From: Acinetobacter colistiniresistens
GTDB taxonomy: Bacteria; Pseudomonadota; Gammaproteobacteria; Pseudomonadales; Moraxellaceae
Assembly (NCBI RefSeq): GCF_000413935.1
Contig: NZ_KE340383.1
Location: 280,904-344,903, forward strand
Length of the DNA stretch: 64,000 bases
Direction: 5' to 3'
The notes under the pieces are model-generated. The model saw nothing but the letters and a program-made list of their open reading frames with translations. It had not been told where the DNA came from and did not search any database. Positions 53,997-64,000 of the stretch are shown here, in pieces (position 1 is the stretch's first letter; every line of letters begins with the position of its first letter). The position numbers and the translations under genes are program-made.

Positions 53997-55205
53997 TTAG
54001 CCATTTTGGGGAAATTGAGCTAACTTCACCGCCAAGTAAAGCCCAAACATTAAAACCACAGCAACCATGAAATTAATTCCACCCCAGCCAAAGTTTTCCC
54101 AAACTAAACCACCACTACTGCCCAGTAAACTCGAGCCGATGTAATAGCAGAATAAATACAGCGAAGACGCCACGGCACGATATTGCACTGCCTGCACCGA
54201 CACCCAGCTACTGGCCGTGGAATGCGCTGCAAAAAATGAAAAGGTAAAAATGGTAAGGCCCAATAAAATCGTCCAAAGCGATGGAATCAAGGTAATTAAT
54301 AAACCAATGATCATTATGACTAACAAAACCGGCAGAACTTTATCACGCCCATATTTAAAGCCCCATTGTGCAGCTTTAGGTGAACTATAAATTCCAGCCA
54401 AGTAGGCAATTGAAATCAGACCAATCCATGTTTGCGATAAATGAAATGGCGCTTCTAATAAGTGGTAACTGATATAGTTAAATACTGTGACCAGGCAGCC
54501 CATCAGAATAAAGCCTTGCGCAAATAAAATCCGTAGTTTGGGATCTTTTAAATTTTGCTCAAACGCTGCTTTAAAACGTGAAAATCGAAACGGGAACGGC
54601 TTGAAATGCTGTGATTTAGGTAATAATAAATAGAATAAACAGGCAATCAGCAGATTCAGAAAGCCAATAATATAAGTCGCTGATTGCCAAGAAATAAAAT
54701 CGACCAACACACCAGCGATCAGACGTCCCCCCATTCCCCCAATCGCTGTACCAGAAATATATAAGCCCATGGCAAAACCGATATCCTGCTGTGCAATCTC
54801 CTCTCCGATATAGGTCATTGCCACTGCGGCAACACCACTCACGGCCAAACCAATCAAAACACGAGTGGTCAGGAAAATTTCCCAAACAGGAAAAGAAGCA
54901 CTGATCAGCAATAAAATCGAGACCAGAACCAAAGCAAATACCATGATCGGTTTACGCCCAAAGCGATCAGAAATAAAACCGGTAAACAGCAAACCAATCG
55001 CCAGTGCAATGGTCGAAAAGGATAAGGGAAAACTACTGTGGGTCGGGGTGACATGAAAGAATTTTGCGAAAATCGGCATCATCGGCTGTACACAGTACAA
55101 AGAGGAAAATGATGCAAAACCGGCAAAGAACAATGACCATAAAATCGCAGTAAACGATTTTGAACCATACTCAATATGGGTTGGGCGCAACACTGATTCA
55201 GACAT
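53997..55205 (-). CDS. MFS transporter, YnfM-type
   Basis: 402 aa, twelve helices. FAGFASFSSLYCVQPMMPIFAKFF is the characteristic YnfM/arabinose-efflux-type start; GFISDRFGRKPIMV is motif A. A second-half ASSWVSVQAVQYRAVASSLYLFCYYIGSS segment also fits. Probable proton-coupled exporter; substrate unknown. Monocistronic. Confidence 0.88.
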   Translation of the reverse strand: MSESVLRPTHIEYGSKSFTAILWSLFFAGFASFSSLYCVQPMMPIFAKFFHVTPTHSSFPLSFSTIALAIGLLFTGFISDRFGRKPIMVFALVLVSILLLISASFPVWEIFLTTRVLIGLAVSGVAAVAMTYIGEEIAQQDIGFAMGLYISGTAIGGMGGRLIAGVLVDFISWQSATYIIGFLNLLIACLFYLLLPKSQHFKPFPFRFSRFKAAFEQNLKDPKLRILFAQGFILMGCLVTVFNYISYHLLEAPFHLSQTWIGLISIAYLAGIYSSPKAAQWGFKYGRDKVLPVLLVIMIIGLLITLIPSLWTILLGLTIFTFSFFAAHSTASSWVSVQAVQYRAVASSLYLFCYYIGSSLLGSSGGLVWENFGWGGINFMVAVVLMFGLYLAVKLAQFPQNG

Positions 55206-55283
55206 GAGAACTCCTTATGCCCGATCAGTATACGCCCTCAGCCAAAATGCGGAATGATCATTTCGGCTATTTTTACCTAATGT

Positions 55284-56540
55284 TTAAAATAATGCTTTGG
55301 GCAAGCGAATCTGAATGATTTCATTATCATCCGCGAGTTTAGCATTCCGTCCAGAAGAACCAGGGAAGTTATTGTCATTCAGTACCGTCAAAGTCGTAGC
55401 ATTTTCAATGATCACATCCTCAATGGTTTCAAATGGGAAAGCAAACACCTTACCTGTTCCGATATCACCAGTCCGTGCAGTGCCATACAAGCCATTTGGA
55501 TTGGCAATTTTCATTAAATCCACCAGATCTTCACGTGCGACGGCTTGCTTCGGCTCATTGAATTTAATTCGGATCAGCTTTTTATAGCCGCCCAGATTAT
55601 TCTGGCTGACATCACGTTCAATAATGATACCTTCTTTGTCATTGAATAATTGGAAATCTCCAATATTGGTGGCTTTACTATCCAGTACAAACCAATAATA
55701 AACACCTGTATAGGTCTTTTTCTGTAGATCAAATTGGGAGATCAGTAATCTGCCTGTCGAGTCATTGACGAGAGGCTTTTCTAGCAATGGATACAGATAC
55801 TTGCCATCTGGTGAAATCGCCATGCCTTCAAAACCACTACTGCGTCCAACCAAGGGTTCAACATAATTGATCTTGGCTTTATTCAATTGATTTTGCGGCG
55901 AACGTAATTCTTGCGCTGGATTCATTGGATTTGGCAATCCAATCGGTGCATCAAGTAACACTCCATCTGCAGAGAAGTGTAGTAAATAAGGACCAAATTC
56001 CTCACCGATCCAATAACTACCATCAGGCGCACGCTGCATGGATTCAGGGTCGAAATCCGCCCCAGTCAATAATCGCTCTGGCGTATTGCCATTTACAATC
56101 TCAAAAGGAACCAATTTATTTGGGTCTCGTAATTGGATAAAACTTTGTACTTGTACCTGTCCTGTCCCTTTGCTCTTGGTTTTAAAGTCAGCTTTGAGTT
56201 TATAAATTCTTAATAAGAAATCGGCTGAATTCTCCTGTGTACCAAAACCGTTATCGGCCATGGCCATATAACTACCATCAGCATTTTTCAACGCGGCTGA
56301 AAAGCCTTGGACAGGCTGCCCTTTGAAAGGTGGATAAATGCCATTGGCGCCACTGACGGCTAGACCTGAATCGGGTCCAGCGGCATAAGTAGCCACAGGA
56401 AGTTTAGCAAAAGCGACCAATGTCGGTTCAGTGACTGGGTCTGTCGAGGTATTCTGGTCTTGATTATTATTGTCATCATTACAGCCGGTTAAACCCAAAG
56501 CTGTGCAGCAAAATAAGGCCAATAAAGTTTTCTTGTTCAT
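55284..56540 (-). CDS. Esterase-like phytase-family lipoprotein
   Basis: 418 aa from ATG 56540; the open frame runs 88 codons further upstream, but the lipoprotein signal MNKKTLLALFCCTALGLTGC starts here. Body: GISPDGKYLYPLLE-type propeller motifs, DNGFGTQENSADFLLRIYKL, DFDPESMQRAPDGSYWIGEEFGPYLLHF and a terminal DNNFPGSSGRNAKLADDNEIIQI, matching the phytase-like esterase family. Exported and lipid-anchored. It shares the style of signal plus Asp/Asn-rich linker with the lipoprotein at 40716. Confidence 0.84.
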   Translation of the reverse strand: MNKKTLLALFCCTALGLTGCNDDNNNQDQNTSTDPVTEPTLVAFAKLPVATYAAGPDSGLAVSGANGIYPPFKGQPVQGFSAALKNADGSYMAMADNGFGTQENSADFLLRIYKLKADFKTKSKGTGQVQVQSFIQLRDPNKLVPFEIVNGNTPERLLTGADFDPESMQRAPDGSYWIGEEFGPYLLHFSADGVLLDAPIGLPNPMNPAQELRSPQNQLNKAKINYVEPLVGRSSGFEGMAISPDGKYLYPLLEKPLVNDSTGRLLISQFDLQKKTYTGVYYWFVLDSKATNIGDFQLFNDKEGIIIERDVSQNNLGGYKKLIRIKFNEPKQAVAREDLVDLMKIANPNGLYGTARTGDIGTGKVFAFPFETIEDVIIENATTLTVLNDNNFPGSSGRNAKLADDNEIIQIRLPKALF

Positions 56541-56688
56541 TGTTTTATACGTTTGGTAAAAATTAGACAAATTTAAACAAGTTTTTATGACGCTTTTACT
56601 GCAATAAAATGAAGTCTTTATGGCGAAAAGATGACAATCACGCTTGGTTTTTCTCTCTAAGCGCAACCAATTGTCACCATATCCTATT

Positions 56689-57093
56689 CTAAAGTTTGGT
56701 CGGCTGATATTCCCCGGCAATTGCAGCTTTAAGCAACTTTTGAAAGGTTGGACATTGCAGATGATGTGCTGCGGGACAAATGGCTGCATGTCGAAGTCCT
56801 TCACTGATAAAATGCAACCGCCGCATCATCTGTTCAAGTTGTTCCGCTTTTTTATTCAACATGTTTCGATCTAATTGAGGCTGACCATCTTGATCAAACA
56901 TCTGTGCAATTTCAGTTAAGGAAAAACCTGCTGTCCGCCCCAAAGCAATCAATGCCAATTGATCCAAAACTTGTTTGCCATATTGTCGGCGTAAGCCATG
57001 ACGACCAATCGATTTAATCAAACCTTTTTCTTCATAAAAACGTAGTGTCGATGTTGCAACATTCGCTTTTTTTGCAACTTCACCAATATCCAT
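56689..57093 (-). CDS. MerR-family transcriptional regulator
   Basis: 134 aa. N-terminal MerR helix-turn-helix (MDIGEVAKKANVATSTLRFYEEKGLI), RRQYGKQVLDQLALIALGRTAGFSLTEI, a dimerisation coiled coil and a C-terminal segment with Cys106 and Cys114 (AICPAAHHLQCPTF), which could bind a metal or sense redox state. Divergent from the DUF2938 gene, with a perfect palindromic operator between them. The inducer is unknown. Confidence 0.9.
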   Translation of the reverse strand: MDIGEVAKKANVATSTLRFYEEKGLIKSIGRHGLRRQYGKQVLDQLALIALGRTAGFSLTEIAQMFDQDGQPQLDRNMLNKKAEQLEQMMRRLHFISEGLRHAAICPAAHHLQCPTFQKLLKAAIAGEYQPTKL

Positions 57094-57102
57094 ACATCCA
57101 CC

Positions 57103-57133
57103 TTGACTTCAAGTTGACTTGAACTTGCACACT
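57103..57133 (+). promoter_or_regulatory. MerR-type operator and promoter of the DUF2938 gene
   Basis: TTCAAGTTGACTTGAA at 57108-57123 is a perfect dyad (7-bp arms around TG), very like SoxR/MerR operators. A -35-like TTGACT is at 57103-57108, partly inside the dyad, and a weak -10 would fall 19 bp later at about 57128-57133, the long spacer expected for MerR control. Confidence 0.72.
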
Positions 57134-57174
57134 GTCTTTATCTCTTTTTGTATAGAAAAAATCAAGGTGTAAAA

Positions 57175-57666
57175 ATGCAAACTGTCGAACTGTTTTTTCA
57201 AATATTTTGTCTCGGGATTGGTACGACCATCCTCATGGATTTATGGCTTCTAGTTTTAAAAAAACTCAATCAGCCCATCTTAAATTTTACCCTGCTGGGT
57301 CGTTGGGTCGGCTGGATGCTTCGCGGCAAATTTCGGCATCAATCGATTGCCCAAAGCCCCGCCATTCGACATGAATATGCATTGGGTTGGCTGGCGCATT
57401 ACAGTGTCGGCATCCTGTTTGCATTTGGCTTTATTTTAATGATAGGCAAACAATGGCTGTTACAGCCCCAATTTTATTCCGCTTTTTGTTTTGGTCTGAT
57501 CACGGTGCTCATGCCTTTTCTAATCATGCAACCCGCCATGGGTGCGGGGATTGCTTCATCCAAAACCCCACACCCCTTGCAAAACAGCCTTCGAAGTCTG
57601 CTCAATCACGCTATTTTCGGTTGCGGTTTATACCTCATGGCTCAGCTATTGCAACGGTTCAACTAA
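57175..57666 (+). CDS. DUF2938 membrane protein
   Basis: 163 aa from ATG 57175, preceded by AAGGTG; the frame is open a little further upstream. Four helices, with the family pattern FCLGIGTTILMDLWLLVLKKLNQP and NFTLLGRWVGWMLRGKFRHQSI, then LMPFLIMQPAMGAGIASSKTP. Unknown function. Its place divergent from the MerR gene suggests it is the regulator's target. Confidence 0.87.
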   Translation: MQTVELFFQIFCLGIGTTILMDLWLLVLKKLNQPILNFTLLGRWVGWMLRGKFRHQSIAQSPAIRHEYALGWLAHYSVGILFAFGFILMIGKQWLLQPQFYSAFCFGLITVLMPFLIMQPAMGAGIASSKTPHPLQNSLRSLLNHAIFGCGLYLMAQLLQRFN

Positions 57667-57684
57667 GACACACAAAACCTGCTC

Positions 57685-57750
57685 GTTGACAGGAATGAAC
57701 GGCAACCAACCCTATCGGAGAAAGCCTCAACAGGAGATCGGGGCTTTTTT
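57685..57750 (+). ncRNA. C4 antisense RNA-like small RNA with intrinsic terminator, copy 1
   Basis: 66 bases: GTTGACAGGA..., a GTTG/CAAC-type short hairpin around CGGCAACC, then GAGAAAGCCTC, loop, TCGGGGCTTTTTT terminator. It aligns without gaps to the element at 58565-58630. The layout resembles C4 antisense RNA of phages P1/P7, and C4-like multicopy sRNAs have been reported in Acinetobacter transcriptomes as I recall. Could simply be a leader-linked terminator. Confidence 0.6.
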
Positions 57751-57797
57751 CTTCAGCTGAATAGCTAAAATTAAACGATTTACCCAAACAGATTACA

Positions 57798-57826
57798 TTG
57801 ACTCACATCAACTTGCTCCCTACCAT
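57798..57826 (+). promoter_or_regulatory. Promoter of the first lytic transglycosylase gene
   Basis: TTGACT, 17-bp spacer, TACCAT. The same boxes at the same spacing precede the paralogue at 58673-58701, which supports both. Confidence 0.6.
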
Positions 57827-57865
57827 CCGCATGTTTTTTATATTTGATGGTCAAATTGTTTCACG

Positions 57866-58429
57866 ATGATAATTTACAACAAATTTTCTTTTTCTTGTTT
57901 TCAAATCTCTTTTGCCAAATTAACTCTCATTGTTTTTAGTACTTATCTCACTGTGGCTTGTACCAGCACCAAAGTTGCTACAGTTAATCACTCTCAAAAG
58001 CTTGCTTCAGGCATTCAAAGTGCTTTTTCAGTTTCACCAACAACGGCAAATCGCGTTGCACCGATCATTCTGCAAACGGCCGAGCGCCATAATATTTCAC
58101 CCCATTTGCTTGCAGCCGTGATTCGTCAAGAATCCAGCTATAGAACTCGTGCACGTTCTTCAGCTGATGCGGTCGGATTAACCCAAGTCCGACCAAAATT
58201 CTGGCAACAGTTCTGTCCTGGTGATTTATATGATGAACACGTCAACATCAATTGTGGTGCCTACATTTTAGCGAACTATTATCAATCCACAGGCGATTGG
58301 TCAAAAGCACTTGGCTACTACAATGTTGGACCTACAGGTTATCGAAGAAGTCCCTATATGCGCCAGCAAGCTGAACGCTATGCCAACTCGGTTAAACGGC
58401 ATGAACAAAGCTTAAAAGCAGCGCTATAA
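57866..58429 (+). CDS. SLT-domain lytic transglycosylase lipoprotein, paralogue 1
   Basis: 187 aa. Signal with lipobox TVAC at about residue 32. The transglycosylase SLT domain has the catalytic Glu in LLAAVIRQESSYRTRARS, then AVGLTQVRP, NINCGAYILANYY and ALGYYNVGPTGYRRS. It cleaves peptidoglycan glycan strands from the periplasmic side of a membrane. It is about 55-60% identical by eye to the next gene, a tandem duplication that includes the upstream promoter and C4-like element. Confidence 0.88.
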   Translation: MIIYNKFSFSCFQISFAKLTLIVFSTYLTVACTSTKVATVNHSQKLASGIQSAFSVSPTTANRVAPIILQTAERHNISPHLLAAVIRQESSYRTRARSSADAVGLTQVRPKFWQQFCPGDLYDEHVNINCGAYILANYYQSTGDWSKALGYYNVGPTGYRRSPYMRQQAERYANSVKRHEQSLKAAL

Positions 58430-58564
58430 TGTATTGTTGTCAGTCAAAACCTACATAAACTGTGGTGATTCGCGAATATCTAAGATGGCACAATTGCCCT
58501 AATCTGTTCATCATACAGAGATAGGATGTCTCATTCAGAACAACAAGAAACACTGGATGTGGTC

Positions 58565-58630
58565 GTTGACAGGAGTTGGCGGCAAGAAACCAAATATGAG
58601 AAAGCCTCGACAGGATGTCGGGGCTTTTTT
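58565..58630 (+). ncRNA. C4 antisense RNA-like small RNA with intrinsic terminator, copy 2
   Basis: 66 bases, gapless counterpart of 57685-57750: GTTGACAGGAG..., CGGCAAG, GAGAAAGCCTCGACAGGATG, TCGGGGCTTTTTT. The GTTGACAGGA start, GAGAAAGCCTC and CGGGGCTTTTTT blocks are conserved; the middle 20 bases vary, as expected of antisense target-recognition loops. Confidence 0.6.
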
Positions 58631-58672
58631 ATGTTCAGGTCGAGTCCAATCATTACGGTAAAATAACTGCTA

Positions 58673-58701
58673 TTGACTCCCCTAAACCGAGTGCATACCA
58701 T
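58673..58701 (+). promoter_or_regulatory. Promoter of the second lytic transglycosylase gene
   Basis: TTGACT, 17-bp spacer, TACCAT, matching the first copy. Transcription from about 58708 rules out protein starts upstream of that point. Confidence 0.6.
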
Positions 58702-58734
58702 CCTTATAATTTTGTTTGGTATCGGGTCTTGGTT

Positions 58735-59310
58735 TTGCACATCACATCAACTTCATCTGATCAACACACGGCCTTTAAACCGTTCGCCTTCATCATTTTA
58801 AAGATCAGCCTTGTTGTGCTTGCAATCAGTCTATCTGCCTGTAGTAGTTTAAGTGGCTCCTTTGCCAATCGCTCAAATCAGCTTTCATCAGGCTTACAAA
58901 ATGCCTATTCGGTTTCCCCGACGACCGCCAATCGCTTATCGCCGATAATCATTCAAAGTGCTGAACGTTATGAAGTCTCACCTACACTGCTCGCAGCTCT
59001 GATCCGCCAAGAATCCAACTACAATAGTGCGGCCCGTTCACCCACAGGTGCAATAGGCTTAACCCAAATCATTTCCAGTCATTGGCGTCAGTCCTGCCCA
59101 GGCAATCTCTATGATGAGAATGTCAATATTAACTGTGGTGCACATGTACTCTCGACTTACTACAGATCAGCAGGTAGCTGGTCTAAAGCTGTGGCCTATT
59201 ACAATGTCGGACCAACCGGCTATGAACGCAGTTTCTGGACCCGCCATAAAGCCAAAAAATATGCACGCTCCGTCAAACGCCACGAAAAAACCCTAAAGAA
59301 AGCACTTTAA
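58735..59310 (+). CDS. SLT-domain lytic transglycosylase lipoprotein, paralogue 2
   Basis: About 191 aa if TTG 58735 (or TTG 58729) is used; the in-frame ATG at 58615 lies inside the C4-like terminator and upstream of the promoter, so it is unlikely. Lipobox LSAC in VVLAISLSACSSLSGS. The SLT core carries the catalytic Glu in LLAALIRQESNYNSAARS, AIGLTQIISSHW, NINCGAHVLSTYY and AVAYYNVGPTGYERS. It ends with a basic tail. The start codon is the uncertain part. Confidence 0.85.
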   Translation: MHITSTSSDQHTAFKPFAFIILKISLVVLAISLSACSSLSGSFANRSNQLSSGLQNAYSVSPTTANRLSPIIIQSAERYEVSPTLLAALIRQESNYNSAARSPTGAIGLTQIISSHWRQSCPGNLYDENVNINCGAHVLSTYYRSAGSWSKAVAYYNVGPTGYERSFWTRHKAKKYARSVKRHEKTLKKAL

Positions 59311-59324
59311 AATCAATTAAGACT

Positions 59325-59357
59325 AAAAAACCATGCGCTTAGGCATGGTTTTTTTAT
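59325..59357. terminator. Bidirectional terminator
   Basis: AAAAAACCATGC, loop GCTTAG, GCATGGTTTTTT between the transglycosylase gene and cysK. Confidence 0.85.
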
Positions 59358-59373
59358 GAGCTGAAGAATGAAA

Positions 59374-60375
59374 TTAAGCGTCGTCAAATAAACCTTCAAA
59401 TAACACTGAAGATAAATAACGCTCGCCACTATCAGGCAAGATCACCACAATGGTTTTGCCTGCATTTTCAGGACGTTCAGCAATTTGCGCTGCCGCCGCT
59501 AATGCTGCGCCACTCGAGATACCGACCAAGATGCCTTCTTGTGTTGCACACTTTCTTGCCCACTCAATCGCATCTGCGCTATTCACAGGTAATACTTCAT
59601 CAACCAAATCAAGGTCTAAGTTTTTAGGAATAAAGTTCGCGCCAATGCCTTGGATTTTATGGGGTGCAGGGGTGATGCTTTCGCCACGTTTGGTTTGAGT
59701 GATAATGGGTGATTCGGCGGGTTCAACAGCAACTGAATAGAGCGGCTTATTCTGAACTTGCTCAAAATAACGTGAAATCCCAGTAATGGTACCACCCGTT
59801 CCTACACCCGCAACCAAGATATCAACTTGACCATTGGTAGCCTGCCAGATTTCAGGACCGGTGGTATCAACATGAATCTGTGGATTGGCTGGATTTTCAA
59901 ATTGCTGTGGCAAGAAATATTGTTCTGGATTTTCCGTTGCTAGACGAACTGCCTCATCTACTGCACCTTTCATGCCTTTGGCAGGATCAGTCAACACCAG
60001 ATGTGCACCTAATGCCTTTAACACCTTTCTACGCTCTAAGCTCATACTGGCTGGCATTGTTAAGGTAATCGGATAACCTTTGGCTGCCGCAACAAACGCC
60101 AATGCAATCCCTGTATTACCACTGGTTGGCTCCACAATATGCATACCTGCTTTAAGTACACCACGTTTCTCCGCATCTGCGATCAACGCTGCGCCAATAC
60201 GGCATTTCACTGAAAATGCGGGGTTACGGCTTTCAACTTTTGCCAGTACAGTTGCGCCTGTTTTGATCAGACGATTAATACGAACTAAAGGTGTATTACC
60301 AATCGCTTCGGCATTATTGGAATAAACTGCGATACCTAGGTTGGCAGGTACTGGAAATTGTTGATCGGTCGACAT
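59374..60375 (-). CDS. cysK: Cysteine synthase A (O-acetylserine sulfhydrylase)
   Basis: 333 aa. PLP fold-type II: PAFSVKCRIGAALIADAEKRG, where Lys in SVKCR is the PLP lysine; PTSGNTGIALAFVAAAKGY (substrate loop); VGTGGTITGISRYF (phosphate loop); and GISSGAALAAAAQIA. It makes cysteine from O-acetylserine and sulfide. It is physically unrelated to the sulfur cluster in the transposon but would supply the cysteine that cluster's desulfurase uses. Confidence 0.94.
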   Translation of the reverse strand: MSTDQQFPVPANLGIAVYSNNAEAIGNTPLVRINRLIKTGATVLAKVESRNPAFSVKCRIGAALIADAEKRGVLKAGMHIVEPTSGNTGIALAFVAAAKGYPITLTMPASMSLERRKVLKALGAHLVLTDPAKGMKGAVDEAVRLATENPEQYFLPQQFENPANPQIHVDTTGPEIWQATNGQVDILVAGVGTGGTITGISRYFEQVQNKPLYSVAVEPAESPIITQTKRGESITPAPHKIQGIGANFIPKNLDLDLVDEVLPVNSADAIEWARKCATQEGILVGISSGAALAAAAQIAERPENAGKTIVVILPDSGERYLSSVLFEGLFDDA

Positions 60376-60621
60376 GTTATTTCCTTATTAGATTTGGAAT
60401 GATTCTCAATCATTATAGGCTTGTCAGCCAAGGAGAAAAGCAGAAAACGTTAAGATTTATGAAAAGTTATAATCTTCAATGATATAAAAGATTAAATGAG
60501 CAATTAATCTCATTCTGCTAACAAATTTTTTTTATTTTTAAATCAAACTATATCTAATTCTATCTTTATATATGCCTCTTATTAGCATAATTTCAGTCAG
60601 GGTTGTGGATTAAGCTAGGGA

Positions 60622-61164
60622 TTACCAGAGCTCACCTTCTCGCCAATCAGCGCAAATCGTATCATCAGCTGTACTACGTGACGGCAACTCTTTCAGTTGA
60701 ATACTCAATGGATACAGCATGATTTCATTCTCATCGGTCAGATAAGTAGACCTATCTTGCTGAATATATAAATCCCCCAACCAAGAAGTCCAGCCTAATT
60801 TTTTATAGAATGCATCATTTTCAGGCTGTAATGCGGCAAGTTCATAACCCAAGCGAGTTAAGGCATCGACCAAATATCTTAATAATTGTGATGCTAATCC
60901 TTTACCCCGCATCATTTCATCAGTCGTCACGTATTCAACATAAGCAGTTTTTACCTGATGATTACCATGAATAGTGAAAACTCTATCTGTCCATAGGGCA
61001 TGCGATACAATTTTTTCGTCCAAGATACCGACGAGATGAGTAGCTGTTTGCATGAAAGCATATTGGCTCCAAGGATCCTCATCAAAAGCAGCAAAACACA
61101 ACTTGGCAATCTGTTGTCGCTGTTGTGGCTCTAGGTCTCGGGCTGCGATAATTTTAAACTGCAT
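60622..61164 (-). CDS. GNAT-family N-acetyltransferase
   Basis: 180 aa. Acetyl-CoA site in VEYVTTDEMMRGKGLASQLLRYLVD (RGKGLAS, the Q/RxxGxG/A motif) and LAALQPENDAFYKKLGWTSW. The substrate is unknown; the relaxed sequence around the core resembles AAC(2')-like or general GNAT proteins, but I would not infer aminoglycoside resistance. Gaps on both sides (60376-60621, 61165-61377) show no further gene. Confidence 0.85.
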   Translation of the reverse strand: MQFKIIAARDLEPQQRQQIAKLCFAAFDEDPWSQYAFMQTATHLVGILDEKIVSHALWTDRVFTIHGNHQVKTAYVEYVTTDEMMRGKGLASQLLRYLVDALTRLGYELAALQPENDAFYKKLGWTSWLGDLYIQQDRSTYLTDENEIMLYPLSIQLKELPSRSTADDTICADWREGELW

Positions 61165-61377
61165 AGCAAAGGCTCAATTCAAATTGAATGTATTTTAGGC
61201 AAGGATTAGGATAAAATGAAGTATTTTTAGTCAAATCTAATTAAAACAAATGGATATATCATTAAAAACCCTAAATAGGCGCTTCCGATAGCAAATAAAA
61301 GTGTATGGAAAATCATATCAGGCCTAATAGCATTTCTTATTTACGTCTTTTTAGATATTAAATTATATTTTCCCAAT

Positions 61378-61413
61378 AAAAAAACACCCCCAACTGTTAT
61401 GTTGGGGGTGTTT
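61378..61413 (-). terminator. Terminator of the rRNA operon
   Basis: On the minus strand ACACCCCCAAC, loop ATAACA, GTTGGGGGTGT followed by TTTTTT, just downstream of the 5S gene. Confidence 0.9.
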
Positions 61414-61424
61414 AGTATTTAAAA

Positions 61425-61538
61425 GCTGGCGATGACTTACTCTCACATGGCAAGTGCCACACTACCATCAGCGCTAAGAGGTTTCACTTCTGAGTTCGGG
61501 AAGGGATCAGGTGGTTCACTCTTGCTATTGTCGCCAGC
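61425..61538 (-). rRNA. rrf: 5S ribosomal RNA
   Basis: About 115 nt. The ends pair as GCTGGCGAC...GTCGCCAGC-type helix I, and the reverse complement contains the standard GAACTCAGAAGTGAAACC loop segment. It lies 175 bp downstream of the 23S gene on the minus strand. Confidence 0.95.
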
Positions 61539-61711
61539 AAACTGTTGTGGTGCTTTCGGGTCTTATTCGTAGTGTATTCACTACATGCCTTACTTACGGT
61601 CCAAAGAGTTATTAACGGATTAGTTAATTGAGTCGGTATTGTAACTAGTTTTCACACTAAATCAAGTTATGTATTGAATTTATCTTGAATACAACAACTG
61701 TTTGGGTGTTG

Positions 61712-64000
<2,289 letters not shown>

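Noticed and set aside
60622..61164. GNAT protein as an aminoglycoside acetyltransferase
   Set aside because: Only the general acetyl-CoA motif is visible; nothing identifies an aminoglycoside site.

Overview
The window looks like chromosomal DNA of an Acinetobacter-type gammaproteobacterium. This rests on the gene set and style of the host half (comM, ppa, fadD, parC, mdtD, dinB, creBC, ygiQ, cysK, then a 5S/23S rRNA block), the moderately AT-rich composition, and the use of comM as landing site of a Tn7-like transposon of the Tn6022/AbaR type. I cannot fix the species by eye.

Bases 1 to about 25265 are one end of that transposon plus cargo; the other end lies outside the window. At the left edge is the back half of a type II CBASS anti-phage operon: a Cap2-type E1 protein cut by the window edge, a Cap3 JAB peptidase, and a Cap4-type nuclease with a SAVED ligand-sensing domain. 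The nucleotide cyclase is presumably just upstream. A 631-aa TnsE-like gene follows and is cut at its 3' end by an IS3-family element (4794-5979). A decayed IS66 transposase tail follows that. Bases 6442-18960 hold an unusual cargo cluster: a LysR regulator; a nine-gene leftward operon (cysteine desulfurase, TusA, flavin monooxygenase-like protein, membrane transporter, DsrE/DsrF/DsrH-like sulfur-relay proteins, an AsnRS-like enzyme, nitronate monooxygenase); and a divergent rightward set (glutathione transferase, FAD/NAD(P)-binding protein, short-chain dehydrogenase). It reads as a sulfur-mobilising biosynthetic or modification pathway and is the best candidate here for an undescribed system. 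The leftward transposition operon (TnsA, TnsB, TnsC, TniQ, TniE) and three transposase-binding repeats close the element at about 25265.

Bases 25266-25917 are the 3' remnant of comM, which also carries a frameshift. The host backbone follows: two TorF-type porins, each behind a near-consensus sigma-54 promoter; a TauE/SafE permease; an OprD-type porin; pyrophosphatase; a MAPEG protein; FadD; ParC; a TRIC-type protein; a YchJ protein; a TerC-CBS-CorC protein; a LOG protein; a choice-of-anchor I lipoprotein; MdtD; a membrane protein; GH25 lysozyme; DinB; CreBC with a probable creD relic; RidA; a DUF2726 protein; YgiQ; an MFS exporter; a phytase-like esterase lipoprotein; and a MerR/DUF2938 divergent pair with a perfect operator palindrome.

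Near 57.7-59.3 kb two paralogous lytic transglycosylases each follow a 66-nt structured element resembling C4 antisense RNA. After CysK and a GNAT acetyltransferase, the window ends in the 5S and most of the 23S rRNA genes on the minus strand.
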